Shown piece by piece: positions 11,577 to 19,519 of a DNA stretch of 64,000 bases. Position 1 is the first letter of the stretch; every line of letters begins with the position of its first letter. Origin of the DNA: Isoetes taiwanensis (taxonomy: Eukaryota > Streptophyta > Lycopodiopsida > Isoetales > Isoetaceae); contig JAJEKV010000023.1 of the NCBI GenBank assembly GCA_021234155.1, forward strand, positions 9,803,141 to 9,867,140. The letters run 5' to 3'. The position numbers and the translations under genes were made by a program. The notes under the pieces are model-generated. The model was not told the origin of the DNA, did no database searches, and saw only the letters and a program-made list of their open reading frames with translations.

Positions 11577-11660
11577 AACCCCCTTTGTGAATATGTTCCC
11601 AAACTAAAGGGGTTTCAGGGGGGTTTTGATTTAAATGTGTTGGATGCAATGGTTTGTGTT
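11577..11660. repeat. Third, partial copy of the foldback arm
   Basis: The segment holding CCCCCTTTGTGAATATG, CCCAAACTAAAGGGG and GCAATGGTTTGTGTT is a diverged copy of the right arm of the 10961-11338 element. It may mark a larger nested foldback element. Confidence 0.5.
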
Positions 11661-12398
11661 AATAATGTTAATGTTAGTGATGTGTTGGTAGCTACATTAA
11701 GAAATTTTTTGGGTCCATGATTACAATGCAACATAAGATGCCACTAGATTCAAATGTAACACAAGATGCCAAATCCATAACTAGACTCCAATGTAACACA
11801 AGATGCCAAAGCCATCATTAGATTGTTTAGCGTTGCAGATTCTATCCATGATAATCTCTGTGCATGAAATCCCTGCAAATTTTAACATCTATCCATGATA
11901 ATCTATGCCCAATCATGACACAATCCCAAATAGTTTGCTTTATCTGCGCGCAATTATAGCATTTGCTATTTCATGAGTTACAAAAGCATGTTTGAAGAAT
12001 TTCATGAGCTACAAAAAGCATGTTTGAAGAAGGATGTGAACATGGCTATATAGATACAAGCATATACTAGCAAGCGCGAATGTCATATGTATTATAGTTC
12101 AAGTATACTAGCAAGGGACATAGCCCACGTTGAATATTAAGCCTCCTGTTTTAAGCTACACATATGTAGCCCACATGTCGGATCTGCAAGGAGGAAAAAA
12201 TGCCAAACAAAACTTCAAGTATACTAGCAAGGGATCTTGCCAAACAGAACTTCAAGTATGCTTCTAGATAGCCCACATTGATCACTGAATCAACCAGTAG
12301 AATACCTTTACCATCTTTTGGCATGTTCAACTTCGATAGATGCATGTTAACAAGAAGCTGCAAATGCTATGCCTACCTTTGGCGCCTTGTTTTTGTAC
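11661..12398. other. No recognisable gene
   Basis: AT-rich, with local repetition: GATGCCAAATCC/AAGCC units near 11740-11820, ATTTCATGAGCTACAAAA-like units near 11970-12020, and CAAGTATACTAGCAAGGGA units near 12100-12260. No gene was recognised. Confidence 0.45.
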
Positions 12399-12403
12399 AA
12401 GCC
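12399..12403. repeat. Target site duplication of element B (AAGCC), left copy
   Basis: AAGCC sits directly before the TGTAACGG start of element B. It recurs at 32350-32354 directly after the TCACA end of its 3' LTR. Confidence 0.9.
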
Positions 12404-12412
12404 TGTAACGGT

Positions 12413-12417
12413 CCTGG
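12413..12417. repeat. Target site duplication of element A (CCTGG), left copy
   Basis: CCTGG precedes the TGTGACGT start of A and recurs at 25795-25799 after its ACGTCACA end. The 3' LTR of B carries the uninterrupted site (near 29961-29970), which proves where A inserted. Confidence 0.95.
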
Positions 12418-14092
12418 TGTGACGTTCAAAGCCACGATATCGGTCCCAAAGACATTATCTTCATCTTTGCCAAATCGCAGCGTACCACGCCGCCCCGACG
12501 GACGTGTACGCTAACGTGTAGCCAGGTGGGTAGCCCTAGGGGGCAACTTGCAAGGAATATGTGCAATTATTAATGTGCACATTTTCCAATGTACACATTA
12601 ATGTGGGCACACATTTCCATGTGGACACTTGATGCCAAGTGGGCCATACCCAAGTGTGCAATTAATGTGCACATTTTCCAATGTACACATTAATGTGGGC
12701 ACACATTTCCATGTGGGCACATTTTGCCACCTAGCCATTAAAGGCAAGTGGGCCCATTCCCAATTATCCCACATGCCTAAAGGGGATAATTGGAAACCCT
12801 AGCCAACCCCTTGTCTATTTAGGGAGGGAAACCCTAACTTGCCCATTTTTCGTTTCTAGGGTTTTAGAGCTCTGTTTTGGCTGCCCCAAGAGCCAAAACC
12901 GCCTCCCAAACTCTGCCTGAGAGAATTGCACCATTAGTTTCCCTTGATTCGAGCGTTTCAGCAAGATGGTCGAACTCAGGTCAGGAGGAGCCACTCAAGG
13001 ATCAGGTACTTGGCCAATTAAATAGTCTAAACCCTATTTCAGTCATAGAATCAGTAGGTTTAGCCTACTAAATTGCCCATAGCAGCCTTCTAGATCTCTA
13101 GATACCAGACTCTAACTAAAGAACCTAACTCTATGATGTAGATTAGATATAGTTCTTTAGTTCTTCTGTGATGTATATGGATGATGTATCTCTATGAACT
13201 CCTTGTATTGGGAAGGGGGGTAGAGACCTAAAGCTTGGTAGTAGATGCTCCTAGAGTAGCCTCTCTAGCACACTATAGATTCGGCCTGTGTACAAGAACC
13301 ACACCTGGTTGTGGGTGAAGGGGCCAGACTGGCTAAAAAGGAGATTCGTGTCCTGACTCTTGAACGATCCCTCTGGTGTGTAAGGCCTACTGGGGATCAT
13401 TGTGACTAGGTCTAATGGCTTACCACTGAGTGTGGGTAAGGCATGGGCTCGACACCCGTGAAGTGGTGTTCATGACTTTCCAGTGGGTTCAGTCGAATAA
13501 AGGCAGTGGCCCTCTAGTCACCTTGAGTCAGCATGGAGATCTCTGGAGGGAGTGATCCCTACCTTCCCCATCGGAACTGGGGAGATGCAACCCAGGAATA
13601 GCCCCTTTGGCTATGCATCCGGCGGGCTACAGTCAGGTCCCGACACTTTTCAGCCTACTCTGCAAAGTGTGCACAGGAGGGGCGGATGGAGTGGACAACC
13701 CTATGCCATGTTCATATGCCACCCAAATCCATTGTCATGAATTCTGTCTGCAATGAACTCTGGAGACCCAAGCTTGTCAGTCCATCCCTGTGTCTGAGCC
13801 TTGGGTAGGATTTCCCATATGTATTGTGCTCATCCTTGTCTATGCAGATGTGATGGACCACCCTTCGAGGTGGATATGTGCTTATGCTATATACTGACGT
13901 GTATGTTTACGCTTCCACAACTAGGTAGGCCCTGAGGGAGACGGGGTAAAATGACCCCTTCACTCTTCCCACTGAAACCCGTCACGGTTGCAGTGTCATG
14001 TGGAGGGCCCTGTATTGGCATGGAGCTGGTATGGGGGATGAACTCCTGTTTGTATACGGTGAGTGCACCGTATATGAGTAGGGGACGTCACA
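12418..14092 (+). repeat. 5' LTR of element A
   Basis: 1675 bp with TGTGACGT...ACGTCACA ends. It matches the 3' LTR (24130-25794) closely over most of its length but with clusters of difference: the first about 70 bp, about 13285-13340 and about 13555-13690. An internal region with tandem ATTAATGTG/GCACATTTTCC units (about 12560-12720) is shared by both LTRs. TTAGGGAGGGAAACCCTAA near 12817 may lie close to the transcription start. Confidence 0.93.
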
Positions 14093-14093
14093 G

Positions 14094-14105
14094 TGGTATC
14101 AGAGC
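14094..14105 (+). promoter_or_regulatory. Primer binding site, tRNA-iMet type (element A)
   Basis: TGGTATCAGAGC lies one base after the 5' LTR. It is complementary to the 3' end of plant initiator methionine tRNA, the usual minus-strand primer of plant LTR retrotransposons. Confidence 0.93.
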
Positions 14106-14300
14106 AATGTTCTTGGAGACCAAGAGCAAAGCACTGACCATGCTCCCAGTAGTACTAATTTGATAGGATTCTTAAACCTCGAAAAAAATGGGGAAATTTT
14201 TTTCTCATTTTTGTAGTGTATGCTAAGCTAGTAACAGTTAGAATGAATGAAAAACATAAAAAGACTAAAATTGGTGAGCCAACCCCCAAAAAGTAGGGTG

Positions 14301-14367
14301 GTCTCACACGTCGCGCCAGGACAGATAATGAGAATCTCATTTTCGGGCTGGGCGCAACGTGTGAGAC
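14301..14367. repeat. 67-bp palindrome, pair 1 copy 1
   Basis: An imperfect inverted repeat with arms GTCTCACACGTCGCGCC... and ...GCGCAACGTGTGAGAC and an AT-rich palindromic centre (AATGAGAATCTCATT). It could form a long hairpin in RNA or a cruciform or dimer-binding site in DNA. It lies between the primer site and the TATA box of the H3-like gene. Confidence 0.9.
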
Positions 14368-14502
14368 ATTCAGCTTGAAACACACAAAAAAGTCATGAAT
14401 TACAGAAAAATAACTTGATAATTCTAATTTTGAACTAAGAAATAGTAGAATTAGCATGTTATATGCTTAGAAAGTACAAAATTTAATAGCGGGACCCACC
14501 AT

Positions 14503-14569
14503 GTCTCACACGTCGCGCCAGGACAGAAAATGGACTTTTCATTTTCGGGCTGGACGCAACGTGTGAGAC
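14503..14569. repeat. 67-bp palindrome, pair 1 copy 2
   Basis: Same arms and same 67-bp length as copy 1, 202 bp downstream of it. The centre differs slightly (AAAATGGACTTTTCATTTT). It ends about 78 bp before the TATAAATA box at 14648. Confidence 0.9.
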
Positions 14570-14647
14570 CATGCTCGAATTAAGGTGTTTTAGATGTCCT
14601 GGATGACCCAAAAAGGTAGTTTGAAGTTTGACCTAAAAATAGACCCC

Positions 14648-14655
14648 TATAAATA
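14648..14655 (+). promoter_or_regulatory. TATA box of the H3-like gene
   Basis: TATAAATA followed by G, 109 bp before the ATG at 14757. The leader after it (AAGTCTGCTCTCC, then GGCGATCTTC) recurs in the second module (AAGTTTGCTCTCC, GGCGATCTTC after 16587). This indicates a duplicated internal promoter separate from the LTR. Confidence 0.7.
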
Positions 14656-14756
14656 GATCTAGACCCCCTCATTCTCGCATACCCTGCTTAGAAAGTCTGC
14701 TCTCCTTTGCCAAGGCGATCTTCTGACGCATAGCTCGGATCGGCGAACCGTCGAAC

Positions 14757-16006
14757 ATGGCCCAGACAAAACAGACCGCTAGGAAACCCCGCCGAGGCGA
14801 ATCGTCCAGCGCCAGCGACCCTGCCCTCATTCAGAGGATACTCCAAGAACGCCTTTTCCGGCAAGGCGATTCTTCTTCCAGCGAGGAGGCAGGATCGGAT
14901 CGGAGCGACCAGACGGAGGTCATAGAGGAGGAGCGGCCGGACATTATGCAATAGATTCTCGAAGAGATGGCCGAAGAGGAGAGGAGGAGCAGGGAGGAAC
15001 GGGAGCAGATAGGGCAGCCGACCGTCGAGGAGCAACTCGAGGCTTGGGTCCGTCTGCAGGAGGAGGAAGAGAGAGAAGAGCAGCGGCAGCCGAAGCTTAG
15101 CCCTGCTGAAGAAGCAGACCTCGCGGCCTTCATCAGCAAGTATGAAGCCAAGGAGCGCCGCCGAGAGAGGAGGACGAAGAGCCGGGAAGACGACCCAACC
15201 ACAGCCGGCAGGCCGAAGAAGAGGAAGGCCAAAGCCATTAAGGCGGGCAAGAGAAAAGTTGTGAAGGTTGGTAAGCGAGCGACGGGTCCCGTCATCAACG
15301 AGCCATCAGGCGAGCAGACCCCGCCTTCTACCGACGACTCGGACGAGGATTACGTCCCCAACACAGAGGGGGCGAGCTCTTCAAAACCCCGGGCCGTAGA
15401 GAAGGAAGTACCTGAGCAGGTGGCACCTGATGAGCAGCAGCTTGGACAGCCGCAGAAGCCCCCACCTTTCCCGACGTGGGATAGGGTTAAAGCCCCGCGG
15501 CCACAACGGGAGGCATACGTGATAGACCCGGTCAAGGTCTATCAGAAGAACATTAAGGAGCACAACGCCTATATGGCAAAGTGGGAGGCGTACAACGCTT
15601 ACTATCAGGAGCACAGGGTAAGAACCGTCGAAGGTGGAGTGCCCCCGAAACGGGCCCTGAAGCCGCCGCCACCAAAGCCCAAGCCTCCCAGAGCACCAGA
15701 AAGAAGCGGGCCAGCAGGAAGAAGTTGGAGAACAGAGCCCTCAAGGAAATCCGGCACTTCCAGAGAAGTTACAGACTCTTGATCCCCCGGGCACCATTTC
15801 AACGCTTGGTCCGAGAAGTCATGCAAGAGTACAACACGGACATGTGGGTGACTGATGAAATGCTGCTGTGTCTACAAGAGGCAGCAGAGGCGAAAATAGT
15901 GCAACATTTTGAAGATTCAACGGCCTGCACAGTGCACGCGAAGAGGGTCACGCTCATGAGGCAGGATATGCATTTAGCTAGACACATCAAGGGAGAACGC
16001 CCTTGA
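14757..16006 (+). CDS. Histone H3-like protein encoded by the retrotransposon (disrupted)
   Basis: The ATG at 14757 has good context (GAACATGGC). The N-terminus, AQTKQTARKPRRG after Met, copies the H3 tail ARTKQTARKS and keeps K4 and K9, with R2 changed to Q and S10 to P. A long charged linker follows, with Glu/Arg-rich coiled-coil-like sequence, a basic stretch (RPKKRKAKAIKAGKRK, about 15210-15260), an acidic DDSDEDY stretch, then proline-rich sequence. The end (about 15726-16003) is a full H3 fold: LKEIRHFQRSYRLLI, PFQRLVREVMQEYNTD, LQEAAEAKIVQHFED, HAKRVTLM, LARHIKGERP. Its loop 1 has canonical H3 length, unlike CENH3. The expected role is nucleosome assembly, possibly on element DNA (inference). 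It is disrupted by TAG at 14952-14954 and a frameshift in about 15640-15720. Intact length would be about 415 residues against 136 for H3. Confidence 0.9.
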
Positions 16007-16149
16007 ACCTCTTTGTAAATAATGAAAATTTTTGTTAATATAAAGAATTTTGTGTAAATAATGAGTCCAATCTTGTTTAATTAAGTTAAGATATCGATTT
16101 CTGGATTTTTTTTTGTTAAATTGGAGTTTTTGAGCAAAATTGAGACGAT
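16007..16149 (+). terminator. Probable 3' end region of the H3-like gene
   Basis: AT-rich sequence right after the stop with repeated TGTAAATAATGA words (about 16013 and 16050) and AATATAAAG. It is suited to plant polyadenylation and precedes the second palindrome pair. No classical histone 3' stem-loop was seen; plant histone mRNAs are polyadenylated. Confidence 0.35.
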
Positions 16150-16216
16150 GTCTCACACGTCGCGCCAGGACAGAAAATGAGATTCGCATTTTCGGGCTGG
16201 ACGCAACGTGTGAGAC
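16150..16216. repeat. 67-bp palindrome, pair 2 copy 1
   Basis: Same 67-bp inverted repeat as in pair 1, with centre AAAATGAGATTCGCATTTT. It lies downstream of the H3-like gene and upstream of the second module. Confidence 0.9.
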
Positions 16217-16347
16217 CATGCCCAAAAATGCCCAAAACTGCTCCAAATCGACCAAATAAAGGGTCAATTCTGCCTACTCGGCGAGTTTAGTAGAATTACA
16301 GCCTTAGATTATCTAAATTGATTAAGTTTAGCCCATTTAGAACCCAT

Positions 16348-16414
16348 GTCTCACACGTCGCGCCAGGACAGAAAATGAACTTCTCATTATCGGTCTGGGC
16401 GCAACGTGTGGCAC
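16348..16414. repeat. 67-bp palindrome, pair 2 copy 2
   Basis: Fourth copy, 198 bp after the previous one, so the spacing of pair 1 (202 bp) is kept. Its right arm is slightly decayed (GTGTGGCAC in place of GTGTGAGAC). Confidence 0.85.
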
Positions 16415-16586
16415 CATTTTCTTCATCAAATGATCTCCAAATTGTTGCAATAGGTTCTTTAGCCCATCCTAGCATGCTCAAACCCTAAAAGTAGTCTTCA
16501 ACTCTCAATTGCACCTCTTAATAGATCAGAATCACCCAACCCCAGTAAACTCTAGGTTATCCCAAAATTAGGGTTTTCCCCTTTTC

Positions 16587-16594
16587 TATAAATA
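16587..16594 (+). promoter_or_regulatory. TATA box of the second extra gene
   Basis: TATAAATA followed by GG, 122 bp before the ATG at 16709. The leader AAGTTTGCTCTCC...GGCGATCTTC is related to that of the H3-like gene. Palindromes, TATA box and leader form a duplicated module. Confidence 0.7.
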
Positions 16595-16708
16595 GGTCCT
16601 CCATTTCTCAATTAGCACCCTGCAAGTTTGCTCTCCACTGCTTAGGCGATCTTCCAGCTCCCTGAGGCACTTCTGCATCCGTTTGATACTCTCTTCTTCG
16701 CTAGATCA

Positions 16709-18233
16709 ATGGCCACTGCTGACTTCAGGCGATGATACAGCGCCAGTGCCCATGCTGCTGAGGCGGATGTCAATGACATCTTCCGAGTCTTCGGGAAGGA
16801 GATAGATGTGCAAGCCACTCTGAATGCAACCCCAGCGTATAGACAAGTCTTAGCAGAGTTCCAAGCTAGGGTAGGACCCTCCCTTGTCCAGCTCCCCCCC
16901 TTGCATAGGCTATTTCGTTCCCCGCCAATCCCTTCAAGCAGCCTTGGGTGATGTCCCCAACATCGCCAAGTACTTAACTAACAAGGCGCAGAGGCTACTA
17001 GACTACATGGTCCTGACAGCTAACAGGACCAAGTATTTCTCCTACACCGCCGCCTTAGCTATTTTCCTATCCCACCGTGCCGAAAACCCATTGGGGGCAA
17101 CCTCTATCCCTCCGATGGAGGTGGACCCCATAGCAGTCCAAGCCGAAGAGCAGATGCTTTTGCAGTACCAGCAAGAGCAAGAAGGAAGGGAAGAAGAAGA
17201 GGAGTCGGACGATGAAGAGTACACCGAGCTAGACTCAGAAGAGGAACGGCGACAAGCAGAACAGGAGCTGGTCAACTTCGAGCAGAGCCGGCAGACTATC
17301 AGAGTTGCTCCCCCACTTGGGCTAGGCATCACAAGCCTAGCCCCTATCATCAGCAACGGAGAGGAGTATCTACTCCTCAGTGACATCCAGAACCTCCCCG
17401 AATGCAGGGAGAGGGAGCTCCGATTGGATGAACTGCTCCACCAACTGCGGCAGACCGACATGGACGACGTCATCGTCCGGGGAGTCTCAGACTTCCCGCT
17501 TCAAGTCAGGGAAGCCGACACCTACACAGGAGAAGCGACTTCCGACATCCAGGCATACAGCAGCATAAGGCAGGTTATGGAGACCAGAGACCTGCCATCT
17601 GAAGAAGAGTTCCTCGCCATTCAGGAACGGATGGGGATCAGAGGCAAGACCACTAGCATCCTGATGCCGAGTCCCTCGACACCACCTCCAGCAAGAGGAG
17701 CAGGAATCGACCTCAGGAGAGTCGACTCCACAATCGAAGACTACCGGGAGCTCACCGAGATAGAGGTCGACGAATACGCAGGGCGTCATAGAGCAGGAGG
17801 CCAAACAAGTGGGGAATCATCCGCGACGCACAACGACAGGTCGCCGAGGTACTACCTGCCACTGCTGCTAGACGGGAGAATAGCGGTGGTACACCGCAAA
17901 TTCAGCCCTAGGGGTGAGGAAGGAGTGTTCATGCTGATTGCACTCTCAGGCTTCGGCAGGCATGCTCGAATAGCGGCAAATGTCGACTACGCTGTCCTAG
18001 TCAAGAGAGCAATGGCACTTGACCTCTTCGACTTCGCCATACCTCATCGACGTCAGGCGAGATTAGCGGTGGCCGCGGCCGTCACATCCGACCGTAGAGT
18101 GGAAGACTTGGCAAGAGCCCTGCAGGGCGGCTCATCAGCAAGCGTCTTCAGGAACTTGGGTCATTCGGTAGGAACGGCCCAAGTTAAGAAGTTCCTTGAG
18201 GATAACCCATCTTACCGGCGATTCCAAGATTAG
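16709..18233 (+). CDS. Second extra ORF upstream of gag, unrecognised; weak histone-fold resemblance (disrupted)
   Basis: Coding starts at ATG 16709 (MATADFRR). It is broken by TGA at 16733-16735 and by a frameshift near the C run at 16892-16901, then stays open to 18233. There are two better ordered ends and an acidic, Glu-rich middle (about 17170-17275). The N-terminal region has VNDIF, as in helix 2 of H2B. The C-terminal region has GRIA, AANVDYAVLVKRAMA, IPHRR..LAV and VEDLARAL, in the order of the H2A motifs GRIAR, AAVLEYLAAEVLELA, IPRH..LAV and EELxKLL, but with spacing differences. That is too weak for a firm call. The promoter shared with the H3-like gene makes a related function plausible. 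It could instead be an unrelated structural or accessory protein. Confidence 0.55.
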
Positions 18234-18453
18234 TTAGACTCTTGATCCCGGAGACTTTTTGTACTAAAATATTATATAATATATGAATATAATTTCTTTT
18301 GCACTTTAAATGTTTGTTGATGTATTTGTGTCCCCAACTATACCAACAACATAAATAATGCAAGAGAACAAGTAAAACTAACCATATAGCCATGAACTAC
18401 TTGTGTATGCAGCTAGAGGCCTAGGCTCAGGGGAACGACAACGTCGAGACCAT
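18234..18453 (+). other. Short spacer before gag
   Basis: AT-rich sequence with TATATAATATATGAATATAA, probably the 3' end of the second extra gene. A TTGTGTATGCAG stretch (about 18401-18412) looks like a 3' splice site. Gag-pol might thus be expressed from the LTR by splicing out the two extra genes; this is inference. Confidence 0.35.
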
Positions 18454-19305
18454 ATGGAAGAACAGAGTCCGCCCAGGCCACCCCCGGCAAGGAACCTGTT
18501 CGAGGAATTTGGACCCATAACCCCAGAAGAGGAAATATCGCAGATGAGGACGGACCTGGAGCAGATAAAGGCTTTGCTGGCAGCGCAAGCAGGAGCGGGT
18601 TCGGTGGGCAACGCTCAGTTGCCACAAGCATCAGCTCGGAAAACAGGAAGAGACAAGAAGAGGAGCAAGAGAGGGAGGTCCTCCAGTTCGAGATCCTCCG
18701 ACTCAAGCTCGGACTCAGACTCCGACTCCGAGGAAGACGAAGAGCAGACCCAGGACCGAACAGATGGAAGGCAGAGGAACACTGCAGATGGAAGGCAGAG
18801 GGATACCATAGATGGACGACAAAGGGACACAAGAACCTCTGATTACCAGAAGAAAGTAGACTCTGCATTGGGAAATGTTTGGAAGGCCAGGAAGCTCGAG
18901 CAATTCTCAGGCGAGAACAGGTCAGGCATGGAGGCAGAGGCTTGGCTCGATGAGATGAGCGAATATGGCAACGCTTATGGTATGAAGGACAAGGATAAAG
19001 GCAGGGTGGCAACAGCCAACCTGAAAGGAGCAGCTCGCATTTGGTGGAAGGGTTATGCCAAGGCTCATGGCTTAAGCAGGGATGCTTGCAGGTTCAGAAA
19101 GTTTGCTAAAGCCTTCAAGCGGCATTACGTCCCAAGAGAGCACAAGTCCAGTATGATGCAGCAGTTCTACAGGTTGCAGCAAGGCAACAAATCAGTCCAG
19201 AAGTATACAGAGGAATTCATGAGGCTGAGGTTGTATGTGCCAAAGTTGGGTGAGAAGCATGCAGTAGAGAGCTACATTGAGGGCCTGAATGAGGAGATCC
19301 GCTAG
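18454..19305 (+). CDS. gag: Gag of element A (disrupted)
   Basis: Gag forms the virus-like particle. The chosen Met (MEEQSPPRPPP) is the first ATG in frame, although the frame opens earlier. An Arg/Ser and Asp/Ser-rich stretch and three tandem DGRQR(N/D)T units (about 18762-18830) come first. The Retrotrans_gag-type domain follows: FSGENRSGMEAEAWLDEM, AARIWWKGYAKAHG, FKRHYVPREH, YTEEFMRLRLYVP. It stops at TAG 19303-19305 inside NEEIR-LVRAINPKTV, most simply a CAG (Gln) to TAG change. A further TAG and frame change lie between 19305 and 19520. Confidence 0.9.
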   Translation: MEEQSPPRPPPARNLFEEFGPITPEEEISQMRTDLEQIKALLAAQAGAGSVGNAQLPQASARKTGRDKKRSKRGRSSSSRSSDSSSDSDSDSEEDEEQTQDRTDGRQRNTADGRQRDTIDGRQRDTRTSDYQKKVDSALGNVWKARKLEQFSGENRSGMEAEAWLDEMSEYGNAYGMKDKDKGRVATANLKGAARIWWKGYAKAHGLSRDACRFRKFAKAFKRHYVPREHKSSMMQQFYRLQQGNKSVQKYTEEFMRLRLYVPKLGEKHAVESYIEGLNEEIR

Positions 19306-19519
19306 CTTGTAAGGGCAATAAACCCTAAGACAGTATCAGAAGCAGAGTCCAAGGCAATAAGCTTGCAAGGAACAGGGACCTCAGAATAGCGGGCAGAGGC
19401 AGCAGTATTATCGGGACAAAGGCAAGGCAACAGGGAGTTATAGCCCTAGGGCAGCCAACCCAGGTCCAGCTAGAGCCCCATATGGTGGCAATCAGGGGAA
19501 GCAGCAGGAGAAAAAGCAG

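Noticed and set aside
12877-14163. Short frames in the LTR of A (12877-13071, 13552-13740, 13951-14163) as LTR genes
   Set aside because: They lie in LTR sequence, differ by frameshifts between the two LTRs, and show no protein-like conservation.
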